This document shows, piece by piece, positions 16,095 through 24,900 of a DNA stretch of 64,000 nt. The position numbers and the translations under genes were made by a program. The stretch's first letter is position 1. Each line of letters opens with the position of its first letter. The notes beneath the pieces are model-generated. The model saw only the letters and a list, made by a program, of their open reading frames with translations. It had not been told where the DNA came from and did not search any database. Source of the stretch: JAWVFK01 sp033856175 (lineage in GTDB: Bacteria > Actinomycetota > Thermoleophilia > Solirubrobacterales > 70-9); contig JAWVFK010000010.1 of NCBI GenBank assembly GCA_033856175.1, positions 32,580 to 96,579 of the forward strand, read 5' to 3'.

Positions 16095-17561
16095 TTAGGT
16101 GGCATCCGGCTCGGTGGATGCCCAGCGGCGCGAGCGCTCGACGGCGCGGCCCCAATTCGCGAGCAGGCCCCCGCGCTCGTCGTCGCTCATCCGCGGCTCG
16201 TAGCGGGCGGCCTCGCGCCACATCGCCTCGACCTGATCGAGGCTCCAGGTCTCGGTCGCGATGCCGGCGAGGTAGGCGGCGCCGAGCGCCGTCGTCTCGC
16301 TGATCTCGGGGACGATCACCGGCGCTCCGAGAACATCGGCCTGGAACTGCATCAGCCAGCCGTTGGCGACGGCGCCGCCGTCGGCCTTCAGCGACTCCAG
16401 TCGCTGCCCCGCCGCCGCTTCCTGGGCCCGGACGGCGTCGACCGTCTGGTAGGCGATCGCCTCGAGCGCGGCGCGGGCGAGCTGGGCGCGGCCGCTGCCG
16501 CGGGTCAGGCCGACGATCGTGCCGCGTGCGTAGGGGTCCCAGTGGGGCGAGCCGAGCCCGGTCAGCGCCGGAACGAAGTAGACGCCGTCGTTGCCGTCGA
16601 GCGACGCTGCGAGCCCCTCGCTCTCGGCCGCCGACTCGATGACGCCGAGGCCGTCGCGCAGCCACTGGATCGCGGCGCCGGTGACGAAGACCGCCGCCTC
16701 GAGCGCGTAGGTGGCGCGGTCCTCGATCCCCCAGGCGACCGTGGTCAACAGGCCCTCCCCCGGCTGCGGAGCCTCCTGCCCGGTGTTCAGCAGGACGAAG
16801 CTGCCGGTGCCGTAGGTGTTCTTGGCCGTTCCCGGCCCAAGGCAGGCCTGACCGAAGAGCGCCGCCTGCTGATCGCCGGCGATTCCGGCCACAGGTACCT
16901 CGCCGCCGAACTCGGAGGTCGTGCCATAGATCGCCGCCGAGGGCGCCGGCTCCGGCAGCCGCGCCGGATCGACGCCGAGCAGGTCGCAGAGCTCGGCGTC
17001 CCAGCCGAGCTTGCGGATGTCGAAGAGCAGCGTCCGCGACGCGTTCGAGTAGTCGGTGACGTGGCGCCCGGTCAGCTTGTGGACGAGCCAGGAGTCGATC
17101 GTGCCGAAGACGGCGCGATCGGCGCCCTCGACGTTGGCCAGCAGCCACTCGATCTTCGTGCCCGAGAAGTAGGGGTCGATGACGAGGCCGGTGCGCTCGC
17201 GGAAGAGCTGTTCGTGGCCAGCCGCACGCAGCTCGTCGCAGCGGGCCGCGGTGCGGCGGTCCTGCCAGACAAGCGCGCGGTGAATCGGCTTTCCGCTGGC
17301 CGGGTCCCAGGCGACGACCGTCTCGCGCTGGTTGGTGATGCCGATGCCGGCGAGCGCGGCCCCGTCGACGCCGGCGTCTTCGAGGGCCCGATGGGCGACG
17401 CCTCGGGTCACCTGCCAGATCTCGTCGGCGTCGTGCTCGACCCAGCCCGGCCGCGGGAAGTGCTGCTCGAACTCGCTGTAGGCGCGACCGGCGATGTGGC
17501 CGTCGCGATCGAAGACGATGCACGTCGTCCCCGTCGTGCCCTGGTCGATCGCGAGGATCAT
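16095..17561 (-). CDS. glpK: Glycerol kinase
   Basis: A 488-residue FGGY-family kinase that converts glycerol and ATP to glycerol 3-phosphate. It opens with ILAIDQGTTGTT, the ATP-site signature, and has QRET (AIGITNQRETVVAWD), the GTIDSWLVHKLTG segment, TGSFVLLNTG and the C-terminal ADGGAVANGWLMQ typical of GlpK. Length is normal. Its ATG overlaps the stop of the glycosyltransferase gene as ATGA, so the two are translationally coupled, and the PlsC-like gene follows. The group may supply and acylate glycerol phosphate. Confidence 0.95.
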   Translation of the reverse strand: MILAIDQGTTGTTCIVFDRDGHIAGRAYSEFEQHFPRPGWVEHDADEIWQVTRGVAHRALEDAGVDGAALAGIGITNQRETVVAWDPASGKPIHRALVWQDRRTAARCDELRAAGHEQLFRERTGLVIDPYFSGTKIEWLLANVEGADRAVFGTIDSWLVHKLTGRHVTDYSNASRTLLFDIRKLGWDAELCDLLGVDPARLPEPAPSAAIYGTTSEFGGEVPVAGIAGDQQAALFGQACLGPGTAKNTYGTGSFVLLNTGQEAPQPGEGLLTTVAWGIEDRATYALEAAVFVTGAAIQWLRDGLGVIESAAESEGLAASLDGNDGVYFVPALTGLGSPHWDPYARGTIVGLTRGSGRAQLARAALEAIAYQTVDAVRAQEAAAGQRLESLKADGGAVANGWLMQFQADVLGAPVIVPEISETTALGAAYLAGIATETWSLDQVEAMWREAARYEPRMSDDERGGLLANWGRAVERSRRWASTEPDAT

Positions 17562-18280
17562 CGCCGGCGCCTGGCGATGTAGACGCGGGCGAAGTCGCGC
17601 AACTGGCGGGCTCGATGGAGGAAGCCGCGGAGTGTGCGGAAGGTCGCGCGATGCTCGAGCGGCAGCTCGTACTCGCGAACGGTGGCGCCGGCGCGCACGG
17701 CGTCGACGGTGATGCCGATCTCCATGCCGAAGCCCGGGGCCAGCGGCAGGATGCTCCGCAGCAGGTCCACCCGCAGGGCGCGCTGGCCGGAGATCGGCGC
17801 ACCGGCGCGATAGCCGCTGCGCCGCTCGATCGCCCAGCGGGCGAAGCGCAGGGCGACACCGAAGCCGCCGCCGACGCGGCGGGCGAAGGCAGCAATCGCC
17901 AGGTCGGCCTCGCCCGCCTCGACGGCCTCGACGAGGCGGCGCAGCTCACCAGCGGAGCCGCCGAGGTCGCCGTCGCAGAGCAGGATCGTCGCCTCGTCGG
18001 CGATCGCCTCCGCGTGGATCGACTCGATCGCCGCGCCGACGTTGCCGCCCTTGCCGTGGGCACGGTTGCGGCGGACGAGGCGAGCGCCGCGGGCGAGGGC
18101 GACGTCACCGGTGCCGTCAGCCGAGGCGTCGTCGGCGACGACGAGCTCGATCCCCGGCATCGCCGCCGCCAGCGAGTCGAGCGTTGCGCCGATCGCCTCC
18201 GCCTCGTTGTGGGCGGCGACGATCGCGATTCGCGGATGGCCCGGCTGGGCCGGCCGCTCAGGAGAAGGTTCCGGAGACAC
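17558..18280 (-). CDS. Glycosyltransferase family 2
   Basis: A 240-residue GT-A fold protein. The nucleotide-sugar site starts IAIVAAHNEAEAIGATLDSL, followed by VVADDASADGTG and the metal site LLCDGDLGG, as in dolichol-phosphate-mannose synthase-like and undecaprenyl glycosyltransferases. NRAHGKGGNVGAA is also typical. No membrane segment is evident. The frame is open far upstream, but the protein homology begins at GTG 18280, which I take as the start. Coupled to glpK through a 4-base overlap; the sugar and acceptor are unknown. Confidence 0.82.
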   Translation of the reverse strand: MSPEPSPERPAQPGHPRIAIVAAHNEAEAIGATLDSLAAAMPGIELVVADDASADGTGDVALARGARLVRRNRAHGKGGNVGAAIESIHAEAIADEATILLCDGDLGGSAGELRRLVEAVEAGEADLAIAAFARRVGGGFGVALRFARWAIERRSGYRAGAPISGQRALRVDLLRSILPLAPGFGMEIGITVDAVRAGATVREYELPLEHRATFRTLRGFLHRARQLRDFARVYIARRRR

Positions 18281-18287
18281 CGGCGGG

Positions 18288-18293
18288 TATTGT
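18288..18293 (+). promoter_or_regulatory. TANNNT -10 box for the biotinyl carrier gene
   Basis: TATTGT, eight bases before ATG 18302; no Shine-Dalgarno sequence is present. Confidence 0.6.
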
Positions 18294-18301
18294 GCCGCTC
18301 C

Positions 18302-18517
18302 ATGGCCACGGACATCGAAGCCCACATCACCGGCACCGTCTGGAAGATCGAGGTCAAGGTCGGCGACACCGTCGACGAGGGCGACACGGTCGTCATCCTC
18401 GAGTCGATGAAGATGGAGATGCCGGTCGAGGCCGAGGATCCCGGCAAGGTCGCCGAGATCCGCTGCGAGGAGGGCCAGTCGGTCTCCGAAGGCGACGTCC
18501 TCGTCGTCCTCGAGTAG
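18302..18517 (+). CDS. Free-standing biotinyl carrier protein (biotin/lipoyl attachment domain)
   Basis: A 71-residue protein that is only a biotinyl domain. The biotinylation site is ESMKMEMP, with Lys35 as the acceptor; most carriers read EAMKM. The flanking strands (VWKIEVKVGDTVDEGD and GQSVSEGDVLVVLE) complete the flattened barrel. Similar small carriers serve multi-subunit acyl-CoA carboxylases, carrying CO2 between biotin carboxylase and a carboxyltransferase such as the one at 6512. The open frame upstream is non-coding. A crotonase gene follows 34 bases downstream on the same strand. Confidence 0.9.
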   Translation: MATDIEAHITGTVWKIEVKVGDTVDEGDTVVILESMKMEMPVEAEDPGKVAEIRCEEGQSVSEGDVLVVLE

Positions 18518-18551
18518 CGGCGCCGGCGCCCGTCTTGATCCCGGCGAGCCG

Positions 18552-19358
18552 ATGACCACGGAGCTCGCCTCAGGCAAGCTGCTGCTGGACGAACCCGCCG
18601 AGGCGGTCGCCCGGCTGACGCTCAACAACCCCGAGCGCCGCAACGCCCTCGACCACGAGGTCCTCGACGCCCTCGCCGAGGTGCTGCCGACCCTCGACCG
18701 CGAGATCGAGGTCCGCTGTGTCCTGTTGACCGGCAATGGCAAGACGTTCTCGGCGGGCTACGACATTGCCGAGATCCCCGACCAGACCTTCGAACGCGAT
18801 GCCGAGGCGCTCGTCGCCCATCCCTTCCACGCAGCGCTCGAGGTCCTCGCCGCTCATCCGTGGCCGACGGTGGCGGCAATCAACGGCCACTGCCTCGGCG
18901 GTGGCCTAGAGCTGGCGCTGACCTGCGACCTGCGGCTCTGCGCCGCCGGCGCCAAGCTCGGCATGCCACCCGCCAAGCTCGGCCTGATCTACGGCCACAC
19001 GGGGCTGCGGAAGTTCCTCGACACGATCGGCCTGGCGCGGACCAAGGAGCTGTTCCTAACCGGCCGCAACGTCGGCGCCGAGCGCGCCGAGCAGTTCGGC
19101 CTCGTCAACGAGGTCGTCACCGACGACGCACTCGCCGGCGCGGGGGTCGAGCTGGCGGCGGCGATCGCCGCCAACGCGCCACTCTCGGCGAAGGGCAACA
19201 AACTCGCGATCGAGACGCTCGTCGCCAATCCGAGGTTGAGCGATCAGCAGGAGCGCGAGCTGATCGAGCTGCGCGAATCGTGCTTTCGCTCCGAGGACTT
19301 CCGCGAGGGCATCCGCGCCTTCGCCGAGAAGCGCGCGCCGCACTGGCGCGGGCGCTGA
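18552..19358 (+). CDS. Enoyl-CoA hydratase/isomerase family protein
   Basis: A 268-residue crotonase-fold protein. NNPERRNALDHEVL, the first oxyanion-hole segment TFSAGYDIAEIP and the second NGHCLGGGLELALTCDLRL are clear, followed by PPAKLGLIYGHTGL. It ends SEDFREGIRAFAEKRAPHW, the usual C-terminal helix. It differs enough from the enzyme at 8113 to act on other substrates. It follows the biotinyl carrier by 34 bases and is probably cotranscribed with it. A strong hairpin sits on its stop codon. Confidence 0.88.
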   Translation: MTTELASGKLLLDEPAEAVARLTLNNPERRNALDHEVLDALAEVLPTLDREIEVRCVLLTGNGKTFSAGYDIAEIPDQTFERDAEALVAHPFHAALEVLAAHPWPTVAAINGHCLGGGLELALTCDLRLCAAGAKLGMPPAKLGLIYGHTGLRKFLDTIGLARTKELFLTGRNVGAERAEQFGLVNEVVTDDALAGAGVELAAAIAANAPLSAKGNKLAIETLVANPRLSDQQERELIELRESCFRSEDFREGIRAFAEKRAPHWRGR

Positions 19359-19374
19359 GCCCTCGTGGCTCAGC
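19354..19374 (+). terminator. Hairpin after the enoyl-CoA hydratase
   Basis: GCTGAGCC-CTCGT-GGCTCAGC has two perfect 8-base arms and a 5-base loop, overlapping the TGA stop. No T-run follows. A smaller hairpin (CTCTCA/TGAGAG, 19386-19403) overlaps the convergent DUF2339 stop and is followed by TTT on the plus strand. Confidence 0.6.
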
Positions 19375-19388
19375 AGGCGGACGCTCTC

Positions 19389-21152
19389 TCAGCTCTGTGA
19401 GAGTTTGCGCTTGCGCTCGATCGGCTCGCCCGCCAGGCGCTGGTGCACTGCGGCGGCGAAGAGCATCACGAGCCCGACGGCGAGGAAGGAGACGACTCGC
19501 GCCATCGCCGTCAGCATCGTCAGGTCGTAGAGCACGAGCTTCGATAGGGCGACGCCGAGAAGGAGGAAGCCCGCTGTGCGCAGGGCGGCCCAGCGCGAGC
19601 GCAGACCGGCGACCAGCAGCGCGAACCCGATCGCTCCCCAGAGGACGCTGACCGTGGTCTGGGCGCCCTGGAAGACGGACTGCCCGCTCTCCCCCGTGTC
19701 GACGGTGGCGCCGAAGAGCCAGACGACGATCAGCGACGCCGCGTAGACCGTCAGGCCGCCGGCGATCCAGGCGGGCCAAGCGCCAAGCCGGTCACGGGCG
19801 AGCCCGGCCATCGCCGTCAGGCTCCCTGCGACGGCGAGGATGCCGAGGAGCTCCGGTCCGAATGCGGGCGCCTCGATGCCCTGAACGTGGCGGTAAGGCT
19901 GGATCGTCTCGTCGAAGAGGTGGGTGGGCGGCGCCACCGCGGCGAGCAGGAAAAGGACCGCGATGCCGGCGTAGACGACGGCGGCGACCTGCAGACGTGG
20001 CTCGTCGAGCTCGATCGCCACCCAGGTGAGCAGCGCCCCGAGCGCAGCGAGCGCGAGGACGAGCCGCGAGCCATCGGCGATCGTCAGCAGGCCGGCGGCG
20101 AAGAGAGTGAGGCCGATCGACCAGAGCAGGGTCCGCAGATCGCGCTTGGAGGCGACCTCGGCGCGGAGCGCGACGGCACCGATCAGGTAAGCGGCAGCGA
20201 GGGCTGCGAGGGCGACCCCATCGGCGGAGAGCCCGAAGAGCTCACCCGAGACCACGGCCGCCATGGCGCCGGTGGCGAGGAACGCCGCGGAGAGCAGCAG
20301 CGTCGCGGTCGTGATGACGAGCGGCTGCTTGCGCCAGATCAGCTGGAAGGCCACCGCCGTGACCGTCACGATCGCCGAGAAGACAAAGGCGACCGTCAGC
20401 GCCAGCGCGGGCTGGCTGAGGTGCATGCCGATCCAAAAGCCGGCAAGCGACATGGCGACCGCCGAGACGATGCCGATCGCGAACCGCCACCGCTTCCAGA
20501 GGAAGAGCGCCGCTGTGGCGGCGAGGATCGTCACAACGACCATCAGGCTGCCGGCGGTGATCTGCTCGAGGAAGACGAGCGGGGCGAGCACGGCGCCGCC
20601 AAGGCTCAGGCAGGCAACCGACTCACGGTCCCAGCTGATTCCGATGGCGACCCCGACCACGGCGACCGCGGCCGCGAATGCGATCGCCAGCGGGTCGGAG
20701 ATCAACCCGTAGAGCGAGCCGGCCGCGAGGTCGGCGGCGAAGAATCCGGCGATCGCCGTCGCACCGGCAGCCAGCGCGGCCTCCATGTTGCCGAAGCGAT
20801 CGCGGAGGACGAAGGCGAAGGCGAGAAGCCCGCCGGAGAAGAGAACCCCGCCGATCACCCGCATCTGCTCGCTGATCCAGCCGCGGTCGATCGCCATCGC
20901 GAAGAGGAAGGCGAGGCCGAGAAGGACGACGGCGCCGCCGACCCAGGCCAGGGTGCGGGTGCCGAGCACATCGCCAAAGCTGGCCGCTGGATCCCTGGGC
21001 CGGCTTGGGACGGGCCGCCCCTCGAAGGCCGCTGCGGGGACGTCGTGCGGGAGCTGCTCCTGACGCTCACGTGGGCGCGGGCGTGTCCCGGCGCGCTCCA
21101 GCTGCGCGAGCCTGCGCTCGAGGGAGGTGACGCGGTCTTCAAGTGCGGGCAT
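19389..21152 (-). CDS. DUF2339 multi-pass membrane protein
   Basis: A 587-residue membrane protein. An N-terminal soluble coiled segment (EDRVTSLERRLAQLE) and a Pro/Arg linker precede a long series of hydrophobic helices, more than a dozen from about residue 70 to 575. The first membrane part, GTRTLAWVGGAVVLLGLAFLF followed by RVIGGVLFSGGLLAF, is typical of DUF2339. The family has no known biochemical role; it is found in bacterial envelopes. It starts inside the end of the XRE gene (14-base overlap), so expression depends on the regulator's promoter. Confidence 0.82.
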   Translation of the reverse strand: MPALEDRVTSLERRLAQLERAGTRPRPRERQEQLPHDVPAAAFEGRPVPSRPRDPAASFGDVLGTRTLAWVGGAVVLLGLAFLFAMAIDRGWISEQMRVIGGVLFSGGLLAFAFVLRDRFGNMEAALAAGATAIAGFFAADLAAGSLYGLISDPLAIAFAAAVAVVGVAIGISWDRESVACLSLGGAVLAPLVFLEQITAGSLMVVVTILAATAALFLWKRWRFAIGIVSAVAMSLAGFWIGMHLSQPALALTVAFVFSAIVTVTAVAFQLIWRKQPLVITTATLLLSAAFLATGAMAAVVSGELFGLSADGVALAALAAAYLIGAVALRAEVASKRDLRTLLWSIGLTLFAAGLLTIADGSRLVLALAALGALLTWVAIELDEPRLQVAAVVYAGIAVLFLLAAVAPPTHLFDETIQPYRHVQGIEAPAFGPELLGILAVAGSLTAMAGLARDRLGAWPAWIAGGLTVYAASLIVVWLFGATVDTGESGQSVFQGAQTTVSVLWGAIGFALLVAGLRSRWAALRTAGFLLLGVALSKLVLYDLTMLTAMARVVSFLAVGLVMLFAAAVHQRLAGEPIERKRKLSQS

Positions 21153-21534
21153 GGCTCTTGGTCTCCTTCTGGGTGGCGACGGCGTCGCTTCCCTTGGTCT
21201 TGGTTCGTGGATTGAGGTCGATGTCGAGATTGCAGTCGAGCGCCCAGGCGACGCGCAGCAGCGTGTCCATTCGTGGCGGTCGCAGGCCGCGCTCGAGCCG
21301 GGCGATCGCCGACTGCGTCGTGCCGCAGAGCTCGGCGAGCTCGCGCTGGGAGAGCCCGCGGGCGCTGCGCTGGGCGGTGACCTGCTTGGCGAGGGCGGCG
21401 TAGAACTCGGGTGCTTCGCGCTCGCGGAGCTTGAGCCGGGCGCGCATGCGATCGATCGCCTGGGACAGCGGCCGTGGGGCGGCTTCGCTGCGGGGCCGGC
21501 GGCGGCGGCGCGATTTGCGGGCTGGTTGGGCCAT
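21139..21534 (-). CDS. XRE-family helix-turn-helix regulator
   Basis: A 131-residue DNA-binding protein. An Arg/Lys-rich N-terminus is followed by an XRE domain at about residues 50-110: LAKQVTAQRSARGLSQRELA, then LCGTTQSAIARLERGLRPP as the recognition part. Such short XRE proteins are often autorepressors or antitoxins. A perfect 8-base inverted repeat lies 7 bases upstream of its ATG, and the downstream partner is a membrane protein that starts within this gene. The simplest reading is a small autoregulated operon controlling DUF2339. Confidence 0.85.
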   Translation of the reverse strand: MAQPARKSRRRRRPRSEAAPRPLSQAIDRMRARLKLREREAPEFYAALAKQVTAQRSARGLSQRELAELCGTTQSAIARLERGLRPPRMDTLLRVAWALDCNLDIDLNPRTKTKGSDAVATQKETKSHART

Positions 21535-21540
21535 CTCAGT

Positions 21541-21562
21541 ACTGCTATACCCCGATAGCAGT
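21541..21562. promoter_or_regulatory. Perfect inverted repeat upstream of the XRE gene
   Basis: ACTGCTAT-ACCCCG-ATAGCAGT: two perfect 8-base arms, 6-base spacer, ending 7 bases from the XRE start at 21534. The position fits an autoregulatory operator; it may also affect the divergent DoxX gene. Confidence 0.72.
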
Positions 21563-21612
21563 AATGCGATACACCTCGGTGGGCTCCGTGGTGCCGAGGA
21601 GGCTGCGGGAGC

Positions 21613-21618
21613 TAATCT
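21613..21618 (+). promoter_or_regulatory. TANNNT -10 box for the DoxX gene
   Basis: TAATCT, eight bases before ATG 21627, with no Shine-Dalgarno sequence. Confidence 0.6.
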
Positions 21619-21626
21619 GCTCGTCG

Positions 21627-21989
21627 ATGCGACCGCGCCGCGCCTTCGGCCCCTTCTTCGTCTTCGCCGGGATCATGCACTTCGTCATCCCACGCCAGTA
21701 CGAGGCGATCATGCCCGAGCGGCTGCCGGCCAAGCGCGAGCTGGTCTACGCCAGCGGCATCGCCGAGATCGCCGCCGGCGCCGGGACGATGCACCCGAAG
21801 ACGCGCCGGGCGGCGAGCTGGCTGAGCGTCGCGACGCTGGTCGCAGTCTTCCCGGCGAACGTCAACATGGCGCTGCACCCCGACCGCTACCGGCTGCCGG
21901 GAGGGCGCGTCGCCCTCTGGGGCCGGCTGCCGCTGCAGGCGCTGCTGATCGCCTGGGCCCGCGCCGCCGGCGATCCCGAGCGCGGTTAG
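21627..21989 (+). CDS. DoxX-family membrane protein
   Basis: A 120-residue protein with about four hydrophobic helices. FVFAGIMHFVIPRQYEAIMP is the DoxX family opening, and LVYASGIAEIAAGAG marks the second helix. DoxX-type proteins sit in the inner membrane, and some work with thiol or quinone redox systems; no partner is visible here. I chose ATG 21627 because it begins the conserved region and has a TAATCT box eight bases upstream; the frame is open further upstream through the operator. Its stop overlaps the convergent giant gene by four bases. Confidence 0.82.
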   Translation: MRPRRAFGPFFVFAGIMHFVIPRQYEAIMPERLPAKRELVYASGIAEIAAGAGTMHPKTRRAASWLSVATLVAVFPANVNMALHPDRYRLPGGRVALWGRLPLQALLIAWARAAGDPERG

Positions 21990-24900
21990 CGGCGGCGGTA
22001 ACGGTTGCGCGCGTAGGCGGGAGCGGGAAGCTCGGGCTGGCGCCTGCGGGGGGTCGGCCGGACGGTGATCCAGCCGAAGGCGAGAACCAGGGCCATCAGG
22101 GTCAGGCCTCCGCCCCACTGCAGGTCGCGGGCCCAGGCCGAGGGCTGGCTGTGGTGCAGCATCGGGGTGAACGAGCCGCCTGGCTTGATCCGGTCGCGCC
22201 GGGTCGCCGAGTTGGGGTCATGCCGGGTCATGCTCTGATCGGGTGAGGCTGGGCCCTGGGCGAGGTCGCCGCCGAGCTGCTGGGTCTCCGAGCTCGGGCT
22301 GTCGTTCTCCGACCCTGAACTCTGAACCGCAGCCTTCTTGGCCTCCTGCCGCGGTCGTGCCGGTGTGGGCGGCGCAACATTGATCACCGGCGGCGCCGGC
22401 GGGAAGAGCGAGAGCGAGGGAGCGACCGAGATCGAGGTCGGCGAGGTGAAGAGATTGAGCGTCGGCGTGGTGTTGTTGGGCGGCAGGGGAACCGCAGGCG
22501 GAGCGGTCGCCTGCAGTCCGGCGCCAAGCGGCGGTGCGGGGGGAACCGGCGGGGTCGGGATGTTGGGCGGTGGGACTGCGCCGGGAGGCGTCGCACCCGG
22601 CGGGAGCGGAGGTGGCGGAGGCGGAGAGTTGATCGCCGAAGGCGGCTCGGGCGAAAAACTCGGGCGCGGCTCGAAAACCAGGGGGTAGACGGCTGCCTTG
22701 TCCGCTACGGAGAGCAACGCGATCGCAAAGGCCCGTGGCCGGTTCCCGTCGCCCGCATCGACCTCACCCGTCTGGCCATCGATCGTCGCGACGTTGCGAT
22801 CGAGGCAGACGTAGGGATCGCATGGATTTGACTTGCCGTCGGCGACAGCATCCCCATCGCCGCTGTCATTCGCGGCGGTGGCGCTGCCGCCCCCACTGTC
22901 ATTCCGAGCGGAGCCGAGGAATCTCTGTGAACAGCCGCCAAGCTGGGACGCAGCCAGCTGCTTCTCAGAGGCGTCCCTTGCCTCCAAGGGAAGCCATGGC
23001 TTCTCGGGATCTGCGAGTACGAGGTCGTAGCAGTGCGTGATCGCAGGCGAGTCGATCGCGTCATAGCGCAGCGCGGAGTCGATCCCCATCGCCTCGCGTC
23101 CCTCTCCCTTGAGAGCCAGGTGCTGATTGGGTCGCACGACATGAGCCTTCGCGCCCAGGCCGATCCAGTCGAAGATTGGCCGCTGCTCGACCACTGTCTT
23201 TGCCGGGTCGCCGGAGGGATCCAGGTGGACGACCGTGTAGCCGTGCCAGTAGCCATTCGAGGCCGAGCCCGAGGCTTCGCCGCCGGGGTTATCGGCGGGG
23301 CCGAACTTGCCACCGGAGGAGGCGGCGATGAGCTCTGGAAGGATGTTCCCCCCAGCGCTGAGGGGCTGGGGTGCAGAGGAGGGATAGGAGCCGCCTGGCG
23401 ACGGAGAGTGATCGACCGCGGCTCCGCTCTGACCGCGGGCATAGGCCAGGCCGTTCCAGCCAAGCCTTCCGGAGATCACCGCCGAGACGTGGTTTTGCAT
23501 CAGCACCGACTCGAGCGATGATTCCTCGGTCAGGTTGACATCGGTCGGGTTGCCTGGGCCGTAGGAGTAGGGCGGTGTGTTGGTCAGGACGACCGCCTGC
23601 TCTCCCGCGGGCCGGGAGCTCAAAACGTTGGTGAGCCAGCTGAGCTGGCCGGCTGCTTCGTGCGGTTGCTGAAGCGGGTCGGAGGCGGCGAGCGAGCGCT
23701 GCGACGTGTCCAAGACGACTACCCGGACGCTCCGGCCACCCTGCGTGACATCGAAGGCGTAGTGGGTATTGCCGCCGCCGGTGGGCGCGGTCGCGCCGGG
23801 AGTGGTCGTGCCGTTGACATCTTGGCTCGGGAGGCCGGCGTCAGAGGTCTTTATGCCCGATTCGGCCACCGGCGTGATGCTCGCCCCCGAGGCATTTGGT
23901 ACCGGCCCACTTCCCCAGGGCGACGGCATGCTCGCAACGGCCTGCCGCCAGGCGAGGTTGGAGCCCGGGGCGCCGGTGCCCTGGCTTGCGGCGTGGGGAA
24001 GGCCTGGAGCGTGGGCGTCGAGCTCGCGCGTGCCCTGGCAGCTAACCCCGGCATTCACTTGCTGGCATTGCTGAAGCTGCGAGAGATCCTGACCGCCGAT
24101 CGTCCCGAAGGTCGGCACCCCGGCGTCAAGCAGCGGGCCGGCGATCAGGTCCTCCCAGCGGTGCTCGCTCGTCGCCGGGTCGATCGGGCCCGCGGTGCTC
24201 GTATCAGCGGTCGGCTTTCCCGCCGCGTCTGAGACGTCGCCGGTGAACAGGGCTAAGGCAGGGCCGCCTGGCTGCTTTGAGCGCTGGGTGATCGCCGCCC
24301 CGATGCGGCGGCTGATCACCGTGTTGAACATGCTCGTGGCAGACATCTCCGGGCATGGCTCTTGCAGCGGCAGCGTGCACTCTGATTTGCCGAAGGCGGC
24401 GAAGGAGAGATTGCCCGCCGGGACGTTGGTGTCGGCAAGCGGCTTCGCCCGCCCTGCCCCGCCATCCAGCAACGGGTCCGTGGGGTCCGATGAGTAGTGG
24501 AGGATCGCCTCGCGGTGGATGCTGAGGAAGTCGTTGCCGGCGGGATCCCAGAAGCTACCGTGAAATGCCGCCCAGGCCTCGACCTGGCCGGCCTTCGTGC
24601 CGGGGATCAGCGCCAGTCCCTCCACGGTGGTGCCGCCTCCGTTGGCCGTGTTGCCGGTCAGCGGGTCGTAGGGGTCGCCCGGGCGTGCGATCTTGAGCCC
24701 TCGCGCGGTTGCGGTGAGGATCAATCCGTCCTCGCCGCCGATCAGCGCCCCCTGCCCGCCACCCACCGGCAGCGCCACAGCGGTCATGTTCGGTGCGTGC
24801 CCGTCGCCGCCGTTGTTTTGGGCAATCTGCCAGTCGTCGGCGCTCGTCCGCTCGAGGATCAGGCCGTTATCCCCGACCGCGTATCCGTGCCCTTGCCCAT

